Source: Glandiceps talaboti (lineage: Eukaryota > Hemichordata > Enteropneusta > Spengelidae). Taken from it: 64,000 bases of DNA. Within the stretch, counting starts at the first letter, position 1; every line of letters begins with the position of its first letter. Positions 11,471 through 26,599 of the stretch are shown here, one piece after another. The stretch is from the NCBI RefSeq assembly GCF_964340395.1, contig NC_135555.1:27244725-27308724 (forward strand), written 5' to 3'. A program made the translations under genes and the position numbers. The notes beneath the pieces are model-generated. The model searched no databases, was not told the DNA's origin, and saw only the letters and a program-made list of their open reading frames with translations.

Positions 11471-13624
11471 CCCTTATGATGCCATAGACTTTCCATGCAA
11501 ATGACCCCCTAGGCCAAGGACTTTTTATGCTGCACACAGTTGTACACTATGTTTTGATAGTGATCATTTTACACCAAAACAGGTGGGATATAGTCTCATC
11601 TATAAGTATATCAATAATTATGAAATTTTGAATTTCAATTTACATTAATGTATGGTCAGTAACTTGACCAAAGAATTGGGGAAAATTGGTATAAAACACT
11701 CGTTTTTGGTCAAAAAAGCATGTGAAATTTAGTTTTTTGATAAATACAACGGTTACAATTGGAAATTAGCTGTAAAAATTAATAGACAGATGGGTGTTGG
11801 GTAAAATATTTATCATAAAATCAACAAGTACTGTCCATCGATGTTTACAGTAAATGCAAACAAATTTGCATATTTCATATATACATATATTGCATACATA
11901 TAAGTCTACAGATAGCAGCATAATGATATGTCTCATGGACGATTATATCCAACACTTCGTCTGTTAACAAAAATCTGACAAAAGACAATGATGTAGATTC
12001 TGTCGTAAACCAACCCTGGAGTAATCTTATGGCATTGCCGTGGCATCTGTGGTTTGTCATCGGCAGGATCGCTTTACCCGCCATTATTGACGACATCAGT
12101 CCAAAAGTCGAAGTTATCGGGAGGGTTTTTCGATACATTCTAGTAGGACAAAATTTATTTCCTCAAACCCATAAAATTCTTCATCATCATCGCTATCACT
12201 GTCTAGAAAGTGTCGAGCGAAAAACTCTCTGTCTTCCGGGTTCACTTTGTTCAATATATCAACATAATGTCAAAGACATCAATAACATCAATATTCATAG
12301 CAGCCACCATATTAGGCATTGCTAGGTAGGCGCTATTTGCATTCGGCGGCAAAAAACTGAAAGAAATCGAACATGTGACTGTTTCCCGCCTGAATAATTT
12401 GATAATAAGATAACATCGTGTACATCATTACTTATTTTGGCCTAAGGGCGAGATAGTGATAAGCCATTACAATAATAATAATAATAATATTTAATTCTTA
12501 TAGCGCATTACATAATTGCATAAAAATCTTGATGCGCTTCACATGATAAAAATACACATTATATGATTGGAGAATAAAAAAATAAACTATAAAAACGGTT
12601 TAATTAAACTGACACATTGTGTCAATCATGAATGAAATACTTTCATTGAGCTATGCTGGAAAAATATGCTTTTCGAAAGAGGTGTGTTTTAACTTGTGCT
12701 TTGAAAGTAGACGGAGAAGGTGCATTGCGGATAGACGAATTCAGAGAGTTCCACAGCCTAGGAGCAGCGACTGAAAAAGCGCGTTTGCCATAATGCTCCT
12801 GGACATAGCGCAGTTCGAAAAGTTTCATCGCAACTGCAGAACGTGTTAATCTTTCTGGCCTGACGACAGTGAGAAGATCTGACATATAAGTTGGTGCTTG
12901 ACCATGAAGACATTTGTATGTGAACATAAGAACCTCAAACTCAATTCGGTGGATGCAAGTGTGAATCTCGGAGGACAGGCGTTATGTGTTCATATTTCCT
13001 AGCGCAAGTGAGGCGGCAGAGTTCTGTATACATTGTAAGTGGTTAATATGATAGTCAGGAAGATGGATATACAGGCTATTACAATAGTCAAGACATGATG
13101 TTAAGAAAGCATAAATCAGTCTTTCAGTAGTTGTGCGATCTAAAACATTACGGATACGACCAATGCGACTTAAAATAAATGAAGCTGACTTGCAGACTTG
13201 TGAAACTTGACTATGTGATAAAACAACACTGTCAAAATAAAACCCAAGATTCCTCACAACGGCAGATGGAGTTCCAATAAATGTTTGTGAGGTCTGAAAT
13301 TTGAATGCAAATGAATCAGTTCTGTTTTACTGTCATTCAGGACTAGTTTATTCAAGACCGTCCATTCACGAATCTCATCTACACAGGCCTTGATCAGTAA
13401 TTTAGAATATTCGGCTCTTTTACAGGTTAGATATACTTCTGTGTTGTCAGTGTACATGATGAAACTGAGTGAGTGTTTTTCCATGATGTCCTCAAGGGGA
13501 GCGCAATACAACGTCACTTTATTGATAGCATATGCAAATTACTCTGTTGTCGTTGATATCAATGACGTGGCCTAGAGTGTGGAAGTGCTACGTTGCGGAT
13601 ATCAATGACGCGGCGTCACAAGGG
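11471..13624. mobile_element. TTAA-flanked transposon containing a LINE remnant
   Basis: TTAA occurs at both ends (11467-11470 and 13625-13628). Left terminus CCCTTATGATGCC; right terminus inverse CCCTTGTGACGCC; the differences are mainly transitions. The flanks join into a continuous family A body (GGAACATTCTTAA plus TAGGTGTTTAGATTAAG), which supports insertion at a single TTAA. TTAA duplication and a CCCTT end fit piggyBac-like elements; Kolobok is an alternative. No transposase was found. A minus-strand LINE lies inside. Confidence 0.75.
12468..13535 (-). pseudogene. 5'-truncated L2/CR1-like LINE reverse transcriptase
   Basis: Three reading-frame blocks on the minus strand form the C-terminal half of a non-LTR reverse transcriptase. 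13517-13254 includes SFIMYTDNTEVYL, where the usual Y/F-A-D-D is YTDN. 13257-12982 includes SRIGRIRNVLDRTTTERLIY and SCLDYCNSLY. 12927-12643 includes MFTYKCLHGQAPTYMSDLL and AAPRLWNSLNSSIR, the typical CR1/L2-type tail. There is a frameshift near 13255 and a stop between the last two blocks. The 3' end is GCGCTATAAGAATTAAAT followed by (ATT)n at 12490-12470, typical of this clade. Dead copy inside the TTAA element. Confidence 0.9.
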
Positions 13625-14515
13625 TTAATAGGTGTTTAGATTAAGAATTGTTCATGACATGATGATCCTGTCAGTGATATACGAAGTAGGTATTAAAATG
13701 TGTCTTTTTGGTCAAAAAAGTTTAATTCCAAAACTATTGAACAGATTAGGCTGAAATTTGGTTAGAACATCTACAGGGTTTTTATATTAGGAATTGTTCA
13801 TGACTTGATCATCCAATCAGTGATACACAAAGTAGGGCTAAAAATGTGTTGTTTTGGTCAAAAACCTATAATTGCAAAATTATTGACCAGATCGGGTTGA
13901 AATATGATGGAATGTTCTTTTTTTAGTGTAGTTTAGATTAAGAATTGTTATATGCAGATTAGGTCTAAAAATATGTCTTTTTTGTCAAAAATATAGTTAC
14001 AAAACTACTAAGCAGATTGGGCTGAAATTTAATGGGGATGCATCTGGTGAAGCTGTATTCATAACGTGATGATCCGAGCAGATTAGGTCTAAAAATCTCA
14101 ATTTTGGTCAGAACTTATATCTTGAAACTACATGGTGAATGGGTTGAAACTTGGTGGGAATGTTTCTGGAGGTATTTATACTGAAGTTATTGTTGAAACC
14201 ATTTTGATACCATTGGCCCTAGCAGCCATGACCACACCCTTAGCAACAGTGAATGACAATGCATATTACAAAGGTAACAGGGATGGGTAGGTAAGGAACT
14301 AAAGATTCAAAAAATGTATGCAGATATGCCCAGCAACAGGACCATGCCCATAGCAACAGCTAAATGATGGTTTATATTGCAAAGATGAAAAGTGGGAAGG
14401 GTAGACAAGTTAATTAAGATTCCAAAAATGTATGGAAAATATCCCAAGCAACAAGACCATGTCCATAGCAACAGCCAAATGCAGTTGTGCTACAACACCC
14501 TTGGCACTATTTTTA
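13625..14515 (+). mobile_element. family A body and tail
   Basis: Family A body with repeated GGTCAAAAA, GCAGATTAGG and CATGACATGATGATCC-like phrases, then CCCATAGCAACAGC units at 14346 and 14462. The tail is CAGTTGTGCTACAACACCC at 14482-14500. The head is missing; the left side was replaced by the element ending at 11412. Confidence 0.75.
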
Positions 14516-15455
14516 TATAGCTCTTTCCTACTGTGTGCCCAAAGTGCTTTACAATTTTTACCCCAGGGACGGATCTATAGTGGCACAATGCCCCTTCATA
14601 CTTATTCACTCCCTGGGGAGTGTACAATCCATTGCAGCCTTTATAAGCGCATAGGATTAAAATATTCACATTGCAACCTCTATTCTACCAGGTCCCAAAT
14701 TATACAGCTGGGTTGACTGAGGCACAGTCATGGTTCAAATCTTGCCCAAGGACTTTAGCCACTCAGAAACAAATGGCAGCGAAGGGGCTTGAATCTACAT
14801 CCTGTAGATTCCAAGCCAGCCACTCTAACCATTCACCTATCATGACTCCACATAACACAGTCTTCACTTATTAGTGGCGTACAGGTTGAGATATATCAGA
14901 TATTTGTAGGCCCATGGTACACAGTCCCCACTTAATAGTGACTGACAGGTGGATATATCAGATATTTGTAGGCCCTGACTCCTTAATTCAGATGACTGCC
15001 ATGTGACTCAAATTCGGTCATGTTGTGTGGATCTCCTAAACAAAATGTTTGGTCTAAAGTGTTGAATATATTATCAGTGAATTGAAATCTTGCATGAATT
15101 CTTGGATCTTTTGTCCCATAGATGGATATTATATACAGCCTGTTGCATGGTAGTGTTCACTAGTCCTGTTTGATTCAACCACACAAAAACCAATAACAAA
15201 CTGCACATGCTACACTGTAAGATAGCAAGATTGAAGGAATACATTTTCTTGCTACATACTGTCTGAAAGGAACTAATGTGCCACTATGTAGACATCAAAA
15301 CTTTGGTGCCCACGTGTCTGCATCTAGTTACAGTACTTTTAGGTGATCTATTTCATTTAGGTTAAATGTAGCATTTTGTAAAACTATATACAACACAATC
15401 TTTGATTGCAGCTGTAATGAAATATACATCAGAGGTTTGTATTTTGTGATCTAAC
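14516..15455. other. intronic sequence with an unassigned interspersed repeat
   Basis: 14516-14870 has the look of a dispersed repeat (TGTGCCCAAAGTGCTTTACA, later GAGGCACAGTCATGG), but I see no second copy in the window and cannot assign a class. The phrase CATGGTACACAGTCCCCACT near 14911 partly repeats 14850-14880. The rest, to 15447, shows nothing recognisable. Confidence 0.4.
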
Positions 15456-16640
15456 CAAGGGCATGAGGCAACAATTCTGGTGTCTATAACAATATTGAAT
15501 AACGTGAAAGTAGACAACATCAACAAGTTCCGTCAAGTTCTTGTTTATCATTAGTTCAGTATCTTGAATCACTAATTAATATCTAATTATAATACACAGA
15601 GAAACACATATATTTAACTCGAATCGCGCTGGAATACAAATAGAATATACGGGACGCTGCTGTGGCGTGTACTGATTGAATAGCGCCCCCAACGGTCATA
15701 GAATTTACTTCTCTGTCTTATCGCGAGATCGAATGCTTCGAATCTTGGAATTTGAAAATTCAACCGCCACGAGTTCAGCATTTGCTCAATTTGCTCATTT
15801 GCTAAAGAAGAAAAGGTAGGACACTTTGGTGTTCTTTTTCGTCGTAAGCTTGAAACCACATCGCCCTCGTTCACGGACGCTTTCTGTTTCGGGCAAACTT
15901 ACGAGTATTTGTTTACTCAGTCAAATGATGTTGTTACGTTTTCTCTTTCATGCAAAGGTATATTTTGAAAGAGACAAAGATATGACGACTAATGTTTAAA
16001 GATTATTTTTATGTAATTTTATGAAAATAATATAGACCGGAATTGACTGTGTGTTCGAGCCTACTGCAACTCTACGGCACCAAATATTGATTAAACCAAG
16101 ATATTATCAATTGTGTTTTTGTTTATATCCCTTGCAAAAGTTTTGGAGCTTCAGCTCATATAATATGCTGTTTCGGCAATCTGTTTTACTGTCCCGCAAA
16201 CGCCACAATGTACTGCAACATGCGAAATATATATCTCACCACAAGAGGGCAGCAGGTGGTACCAAGCTTTGAGAGAAAATTCACATTGTCGATTTGAAGT
16301 GTCCTGATTGGTTTATTCGATGCTGTGTCCTACCCTCTGTATTACAAGTTTAAAGCAAGGAATACGTTTGAGCTTGAGCACGCCAAGCAGCGGAGCGCGT
16401 CAGCTGTCGCGAGCGCACTAAGCATCGATTTTGCACCATGTCTATCCGTATACCAGAAAGTGTACAAGTACACACATATAATCCCTGGCCTTATACCCAA
16501 AATAACAAATATGTGTAGACGGGTATAATGAATAAAGAAGTAAGTATGTAAATGTGACTCATAGCTAACGTGGGCCTTTATTACCTGTATGACATCATTA
16601 TCATTTTCGAGTTTCACCAGAATTGTTGCCTCATGCCCCT
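15456..16640. mobile_element. hAT-like non-autonomous transposon with 8-bp duplication
   Basis: The inverted ends are AAGGGCATGAGGCAACAATT at the left and its inverse (AATTGTTGCCTCATGCCCCT) at the right, about 25 bases. They are flanked by the perfect 8-base duplication GATCTAAC at 15448-15455 and 16641-16648. The 8-base duplication and CAGGGGCATG-type end fit hAT. It is 1185 bases long. The 86-codon minus ORF at 15874-15614 has no recognisable transposase motif, so the element is non-autonomous. It lies in a Rab2 intron. Confidence 0.9.
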
Positions 16641-16776
16641 GATCTAACTACTTTTCATTGCTATCTGTATTTCTTCAGTAAACTTCTAGATTCTCTGCTT
16701 CATAATGGCATACAAGCCTGGGGCCATATCCATTGCAAAGAGACCTGAGATTATAACATTGATTCCAGGTCATTAA

Positions 16777-17512
<736 letters not shown>

Positions 17513-17879
17513 CAATAGTTATTACAGCAGTAGCCTTACAGGGAGGTGGTGATCACATGGTAGTTGTCATCCATACCGTTTGTTCAGAAGTTTATACTAC
17601 ATTGATTCCACCACGTCAATGGGTCTCCAATATCATCGTCCCACTCCCAAAGAAAGTTGACCTCTCTCTGATGACCAACTATCGAGGCATATCACTCATG
17701 TCTATAGGTGCAAAGATTTATAACAAGATCCTCCTAAATCAAATCTGACCACATGCTGACCCACTGCTGACAAGAAACCAGGCTGTCTTCAGACCCAGAC
17801 ACAGCTGTGCTCAGCAGATACATTCTGAGATGAATAATGGAAGGTTTCAGGGAATACCAGCTCTCCTTGACTGTCATTT

Positions 17880-20588
17880 TTACCGCCCGTAAGGGTACAG
17901 GAGGTATTAAAATACGAATGTCTGTCTGTCTGTGTGTCTGTGTGTCTGTCTGTCTGTGTCATCATTTTCTAAAATTCACCTGGCTCAATTGTTATGAAAT
18001 TTGAAATATATAATCTTTAGGGTAATAGCTAGACCTGATTAGGTTTTCAGCCAGATAGGTTAATGTTTAATTAGAGAAATTTGCATATTAATGAAATCAA
18101 ATAATTAAGCAATATCTTAAGACTGCATACTTCAATTTCAATATAATTTAGTATATTCTTTATAACAACATACATTTGTCCTATAAAATTTGATGATGTA
18201 CCTTACAGCGTTAACAAATAATTTGCATAATTAATTATTTTTGGTAATTAGGCTATATCTTAAGAATGCATACTTCATATTCAACATAATTTAGTACATA
18301 CGTTAACCATAAGAAAACACATATGTCCTGTAAAGTTAGTTGATGTACCTTACAGTGTTAATGAATAATTTGCATAATTAATGATTTTCGGTAATTAGGC
18401 TATATCATAAGAATACATACTTCAATTTCAATATAATTCAGTACACATGTTAACAATAACAATCGCACATGTCTTGTAAAGCTTGTTGATGTACCTTCCA
18501 GTGTTAATGAATAATTTGCATAATTAATTATTCTTGGTAATTAGGCTATATCCAACGACTGCATACTTCAATTTCAATACAATTTAGTACATATGTTAAC
18601 GTACAGTTTTAATGAAAAATTTGCATAATTAACGATTTTGGGTAACTACGTTGTATCTTAAAAATGCAAGCTTCAAATTTCATATAATATGATACATATA
18701 TCAACCATAATAATACGCACCTGTCCTATGAAGTTTGTTGCTACAACTTTTACCTTTTAATGAGTATTTTGAATAATGAACAATATTCAGTAATTAAGCA
18801 GTATCATGCACTCTTCAAATTCTGTATAATTTGGCTCATACATTAACTTAACCTTTTCACCACCAATTGCCCCCTGGGAATGTTTGTTCTCCACCACCCC
18901 CCTCACTGACCACCAGGTGAGAGTGAGTGTTATGTAATCAAATTGATATAAAAATACTTAGAGTTGCTCATTTTTAAAAAATGAGGTATCATTTCATTGG
19001 AAAATAAATTCTCTACATCACACTTGCAAATACATGCATTCAAATTCCACAAACACAACCGAAATATGAATTAAAGTAATAAAATATGAATAAAACAAAC
19101 ACGAGTCGTTTATTTATTGACATATCACAAATTAACAAAATATTTATATTACAAATAAAATTCAAAATACTAACGTTTATGTTCCTACAAAACGTCTCTT
19201 TACTGGTTAAATTGTCAAAAGTGGCGAAAATTTGGCAGAAAATGACATTTTGAGTCGTAAAAATTTGAACGAAATTAATTAACGGCTCACTAATCCGATT
19301 ATGACGCAACAGACGGTGCCGCACCGGCAATGAAAGTGTCTTAAAATATCTAAAGTTGTCACCTTGATACCTTTTGAAAAGTTGTTTTTTGTAAATATAA
19401 TTCATTATTGAGCAGAACAAAAAAAAATTATTACTCAATTTATGCCAGAAATCGGCAAAAAATGACCGTAAGTCAGTAGCATCGGCGCCAAAATCGGATG
19501 GGCAAAATGGCTTTATTTGCCGACGCACATACCGACCAACGGAAATATGCAGTCTGTAATTTGAACCCACGCCGCGGTAATGTTTTCGTCACATTGAGTA
19601 CATTGAGTTCACACAGCCATCTCTTTTCATTCATAAATGCCATCAAAGTCAAAATTAAACATAATTTTTCATGAACAGAGTCGTTATTTACATCGCAAAC
19701 GATGTTAGGGGAGACAATTTTGGATGTGGCCATGATGAAATTTGAATTTTACCGTTAAAAAACGCATTCAAAAAATGTGATCGGAAAATCGTCAGATTGT
19801 GTGTAATCTACCGCCCACATTGTACCACTGACCAGTATTAATTGAACTTGTATGAGTATTATTCATTATTGAACATTACCACAAAGAAATATGACCAAAA
19901 TAATTACTTTTGGAGCTAAATACTGGCCCCAAGACCATAGTATGTGCGAATGCTACGGGTCAACAAGTTACGCAATTTGCCAACTTTCACTACGGCAACG
20001 GTGAATTCCCCGCCGGTAGATCACTCGGCCCTCGTGGTAGTTCTGAAGCCTATACCGTTCCCACAACTGACCTGATGTATTCAACAATGTTTTTGAGTAA
20101 AAATTCAGTGGAAATTTCTCAGGACAGTTGTCAAAATGACATCGTAGGAGATGCTACGTGAGCCGTTAATTACTTCCGCGTTGTTGAAATTCGATCTTTC
20201 TGGCGAAAAACGCACACAAAAATTACGATCGCTCGTCTTCCCAATCGTGCTAGAAAACCATCCACTAACATGTGTTCAAAATGGCAGACTATATAAACAA
20301 GGCTAATACGCATGTGTGGAACTAGTTATGGCAGCAAGTTTTGCAGCAATAGCTGCCGTTAAACGGTTTGAACGTCGTAGTAGTTGAATGACCTTTGGCG
20401 TTCCCGCTGTAGAGGGAATCGGTGGGCGCCCTAGAGCGTTCCCGCTGTAGCGGGAATCGGTGGTGAAAGGGTTAAGAAAGCACGCTTGTCCAAAAACAAA
20501 GCCTGTTACCATAGTTTTTTTAAAATTTTAATGAGTTATTTGCATAATTAGTGATTCCCTTACGGGAGGCATTCAGTTTAAATCTGGT
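17880..20588 (+). mobile_element. family B element, copy 2, inserted in the LINE
   Basis: The head TTTTACCGCCCGTAAGGG, then GGAGGTATTAAAATACGAA and a (GTCT)n tract, follows the LINE codons for LTVIF. The body has ~140-base units (TTTGCATAATTAATTATT, TTAGTACATACGTTAAC). The end GATTCCCTTACGGGAGGCAT and TTCAGTTTAAATCTGG, at 20553-20588, inverts the CCCGTAAGGG of the head. LINE codons resume directly afterwards. A piggyBac-like element sits inside. Confidence 0.85.
18852..20471. mobile_element. piggyBac-like non-autonomous element, copy 1
   Basis: Flanked by TTAA at 18848-18851 and 20472-20475. Ends CCTTTTCACCACC and, inverted, CCCTTTCACCACC. Near the right end GTTCCCGCTGTAG-GGGAATCGGT is repeated twice with GGTGGGCGCCCTAGAG between, a typical piggyBac-type subterminal layout. 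It is homologous along its length to 43916-45531. The 176- and 83-codon ORFs inside are not transposase. It is nested in family B, which is nested in the LINE. Confidence 0.85.
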
Positions 20589-21556
20589 TGTTGACTTAAA
20601 GAAGGCCTTCAATTCCATCAATAGATCTGTAATGTTCTCAGTACTGCGTCATTACAGCATTCCAAAGGCCCTGGTCAATGCCATCCAGTGCTTTACCAAA
20701 ATTCTAGTAGTGCAGTTTTGGTCGATGGAAGCATTTTGGAAGCCTTTGCTGTAACAACAGGAGTTGTGCAAGGTGATGTTTTGGCGCCCTTCCACTTTAC
20801 CATCCTTATCAACTACCTACTGTGAAAGGCATCAGGAGTTGTGACCTGTCCTCATCAATCACGAAGATATCCAGCCAAACTGCTAAATGACTTGGACTTT
20901 GCAGATGATATTTCACTCCTCGAGTCTTCAATTCCATTGGCCAAGTCATAGCTTTCAAGCACCACTGATGGTACAGCTGACCTTGGCCTTGTCATCAGCT
21001 CAGGCAAGACAATATACATAAACTGTCACCCTCAGCCTCCTGCATTAACCATGTGACTGACTTCAGATATCTGGGCTCCATAATGGCATCCATTGCTAGT
21101 GACCTTAAGTGACGGAAAGCTCTTGTTTGGACAGCATTCTAGAAATTAGAGAGCCTCTGGAGATCATGGGTCATCTTCAAGGAAATGGAAAACAAAATCA
21201 GTGCATTTGCAACATCCTTCTACCGAATAATGTTGAACATCAAAAGCGTGGATCGGGTAACAAATGCTACCATTTACAATCTGACTGGAACAGCACAACT
21301 CATTGAGAAGGTCAAGACCCATCAACTCAAATTCTTAGGTCATATACTTTGCCTGCCTGATGGAAGAGCCTGTTCCCTCTACATCCCACCCCATGGAAAA
21401 AGGAAACGTGGAGGGCAACATCAAGTGTCTCATGGGGGATGTGGATGGCATATTACTGAACCAAAAAACAACTCACAGCAATGGCCCAGGGTTGCTGCAG
21501 TTGGAGGAAACTTGTGGTTGCCAGCTCTGCAGCCGAATGATGATGATGAATAATTA

Positions 21557-21859
21557 TTTGATGCTGTCATCCATTGCTATGTTGCTGGTGATATTACAGT
21601 TTACAACGAATGACAACTTAGCAAATGTTTATGAATATCATAGCAGTAATTTTTTATTTTATCAACTGTAAAGTGACCTTTGTGTAGCTCCTTTCTAGTA
21701 ACTTTCTGTACTTGCAGACCATATTACCAAATAAAGTATACCATGTTGATATGTTTGTATAAACTGATGAAAATAACTGTAAAATCATACCCAGTTTGAT
21801 ACTACAGTACACAGGGAACCTTGCACATCCTAGCACTAGGATGTGGCCACACCCTAGTG
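21557..21859. other. intronic sequence, nothing recognised
   Basis: No repeat or coding signal beyond short ORFs. Confidence 0.5.
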
Positions 21860-22420
21860 CTAGGAAGAGGAGCACAACTATGTACTAGCAGTGTGCCCCA
21901 CATCTCTGTTACAGGGTATACTTTCCACAGCTCTGCGAAGTTCTTGTGAAAAATGTGCCTGTTACATGGATGTGCATACCACCTCTGTGCCATAATTGTT
22001 TTGTACACCCCACTACCATAGCTGTGCACATCACACCTAGTACACAGTTATGCACATCCATGTACCAGCTATGTTGGAATCATACTCTGTAGCAGCCCTT
22101 TTGTCCACATCCCAGTTAAAGCTATTCTCACAGCTATGTACCATAGTTGTGTACAGCATACTGTTACAGCTATTACCATAGCTGCAGAGCATACCCTGTA
22201 GCAGTCCTTTTGTTCACATCCCAATTACAGCTATTCTCACAGCTATGTAACATAGATGTACACAACATACCTAGCACACAGTTGTGGACATCCATGTACC
22301 AGCTATAGAATCATACCATGTAAGCAGCCCGTGTGTTCACACCCCCGTTACAGCTATTCTCACAGCCTTGTACCATAGCTGTGAACATCCATGCACCAGC
22401 TATCATGGTCTTTTCCCTCC
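21860..22420. repeat. degenerate tandem repeat, ~110-122 bp units
   Basis: Recurring phrases TGTAGCAGCCCTTTTGTCCA (22088, variants at 22197 and 22319) and AGCTATTCTCACAGCTATGT (22124, 22233, 22352), with CACATCCATGTACCAGCTAT between. The spacing is irregular and the copies are diverged. Many CACAGCTATG/CATAGCTGTG pairs make local inverted repeats. Confidence 0.75.
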
Positions 22421-22456
22421 AATACTGTTATTTTCACCAATTTTATGGCCCTTTTT

Positions 22457-23656
22457 AGTCCCCGCGGACGAAGTCCGGAACGGGGACTTATGGATTGGGT
22501 TCCGTCTGTCCGTCCGTCCGTCCGTGCATCTGTGCGTCCGTCCGTCCATCCGTCCGTCCGCAGCTGTTTCTTGGAGATGCCTGGACCAATTTTTTTCAAA
22601 CTTGGTACAGGGGCAACGTACTATGGCATACATATGCACGTCAATTTGTTTTATGATACGATCCAATATGGCCGCCTAGCAACCATTTTGTTTGCGAATT
22701 TTCCCTGTCTAGAGCCCTAACTCAGACATGCTTTAACAGATCTCATTCAAAGTTGGTATTAGGACAGTGTTATATGACATACATGTTCATATTCATTGTT
22801 GTCATGATACAATCCAATATGGCCGCCTAGCAGCCATTTTGTTTGTGAATTTTCATGTCCAAAGCCATAACTCAGACATGCTTGAACAGATCTCATTCAA
22901 AGTTGGTATTAGGACAGTGTTCTATGACATACATGTGCATATCCATTTTCATTGTGATACGATCCAATATGGCTGCCTGATAGCCATTTTGTTTGGGAAT
23001 TTTCATGTCCAAAGCCATAACTCAGACATGCTTGAACAGATCTCATTCAAAGTTGGTATTAGGACAGTGTTCTATGACATACATGTGTATATCCATTTTC
23101 GTCGTGATACGATCCAATATGGCTGCCTGCCAGCCATTTTGTGTGTGAATTTTCCATGTCCAAAGCCATAACTCAGACATGCTTAAACAGATCTCATTCA
23201 AAGTTGGTATTTGGACAGTGTTCTATGACATACATGTGCATATCCATTTTCGTTGTGATACGATCCAATATGGCTGCCTGGCAGCCATTTTGTTTGTGAA
23301 TTTTCCATGTCCAAAGCCATTACTAAGACATGCTTGAACAGATCTCATTCAAAGTTGGTATTAGGACAGCGTTCTATGACATACATGTGCATATCCATTT
23401 TCGTCGTGATACGATCCAATATGGCTGCCTGGCAGCCATTTTGTTTGTGAATTTTCCATGTCCAAAGCCATAACTCAGACTCCATTTTCATCGTGATATG
23501 ATCCCCCATACCCAACCAATCCTTTATTGTTGGAGGCATATTCCATGTCCAACAAGCACACACAACATATCTAAGTCTGTTTGTTTCAGGTTCACAAATG
23601 TTGTTGCGTGATCAGAGTAGTGATAATTCCTTAAAACCCAATTATAGCGGGGACTA
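22457..23656 (+). mobile_element. family C repeat, copy 2, most complete
   Basis: After a T-run the head is AGTCCCCGCGGACGAAGTCC then GGAACGGGGACTTATGG, a foldback stem. It is followed by (CCGT)n and CAAACTTGGTACAGGGGC. The body has about six units of ~150 bases. The tail ATAGCGGGGACTATG at 23644-23658 is the inverse of the head. The unit core AATATGGCTGCCTGGCAGCC, followed by ATTTTG, is a near-perfect palindrome. The 134-codon ORF is an artefact of the period. Confidence 0.9.
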
Positions 23657-24292
<636 letters not shown>

Positions 24293-24295
24293 TAA

Positions 24296-24600
24296 GCCCT
24301 GGCAAAGCAACATGATCGCATCACAGGTATGTGTTTTGGGTCAAAAAAGGTCATTTTTGGTAACAACAAAATTTTAACTCAAAAACTACTTGGCAGATTT
24401 CTCTGAAATTTGGTGGGAACATTCTTCGGGGTGTGTACATTAAGATTTGTTCATAACATGATGATTCCATCAATAATATGCAAATTAGGCCTACAAATTG
24501 TCTTTTTGGTCAAAAATCTTTAATTCCAAATCTACTTAGCAGATTAGGCAGAAATTTAATGCATCTTGGGGTGTATACAAAATTAATATCAATCATTTTT
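24296..24600 (+). mobile_element. family A body fragment
   Basis: CATGATCGCATCACAGGTAT, GGTCAAAAAAGG and AACTACTTGGCAGATTTC phrases match family A bodies. The head is lost. It ends at the T-run where copy 2 begins. Confidence 0.75.
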
Positions 24601-24601
24601 T

Positions 24602-25892
<1,291 letters not shown>

Positions 25893-25910
25893 TTTATACT
25901 GATCTAATCT

Positions 25911-26118
25911 GTGATAGGCAAATTAGGTTACACCGTAGCCAGGAGGTCTCCAGGTCACACTGCTGCCAGTAGGCTTCCAGGTTACACCATAGCCAGGAGG
26001 CCTCCAGTTCACACCGTAATTAGGAGGCCTCCAGGTCACACCATTGCCAGTAGTCCTCCATGCAGGTTACACCGTAGCCAGGAGGCCTCCAGGTCACACC
26101 ATAATTTGGAGGCCTCCA
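25911..26118. repeat. ~28-bp minisatellite with GGAGGCCTCC palindrome
   Basis: About seven imperfect units of the form AGGAGGCCTCCAGGTCACAC followed by CRTAGCC or CATAATT. The centre GGAGGCCTCC is a perfect 10-base palindrome. The array ends about 80 bases before the last Rab2 exon. Confidence 0.9.
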
Positions 26119-26170
26119 GATCTTAATATTCTTATGGTATGAACATGGTTAGTCAGTGTGTAACTCTTAA

Positions 26171-26296
<126 letters not shown>

Positions 26297-26599
26297 ACAT
26301 TAGCTCTTAAAAACTGGATTTTTATTTTCAAATTCTGCAGTCTGACAAATCAAGACACAATACCAAACACCAACTAGCGAAATTACACGTACATATTCTA
26401 ACTGAACCCAGGCATGCGTGTATTTCTTTGTATTGTATACATCCAGTCCATCGTAATCCTTTTCAGCCTTTCCCCAGGACAAAATTTAAAGGTGTTTTTT
26501 GAAAGAACAGAAAAAAATATGTGGGTATAGTTATTATACTGAAAGCAGTTAGTCGAAATGTCTAGATGTTTAGCAGTTTTGAGTAATATTTCCTATTTA

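Larger units (their letters stand above)
17513..21556 (+). pseudogene. LINE reverse transcriptase (RTE-like), interrupted by family B insertion
   Basis: Two parts, 17513-17879 and 20589-21556. Part one encodes SNIIVPLPKKVDLSLMTNYR, GISLMSIGAKIYNKILLNQI, then a stop and a HSCAQQIH block. Part two resumes with VVDLKKAFNSINRSVMF (RT motif A region). It then has a frame-broken VTTGVVQGD-like region near 20752, a DFADD catalytic motif near 20894, and the C-terminal segment TAQLIEKVKTHQLKFLGHIL with HGKRKRGG. It ends in a short (GAT)n run at 21540, as RTE-type elements often do. Stops and frameshifts make it dead; the clade assignment is tentative. The endonuclease part is absent. Confidence 0.88.

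Noticed and set aside
19040-19570. 176-codon minus ORF as a possible piggyBac transposase
   Set aside because: No catalytic DDD motifs or Cys-rich tail; the homologous stretch at 44100-44700 is not open in the same frame.
22767-23171. 134-codon ORF with an internal repeat (DIHVHIHF...)
   Set aside because: The unit length of family C leaves a frame open by chance. The same peptide appears in other noncoding copies, with stops and frame changes.
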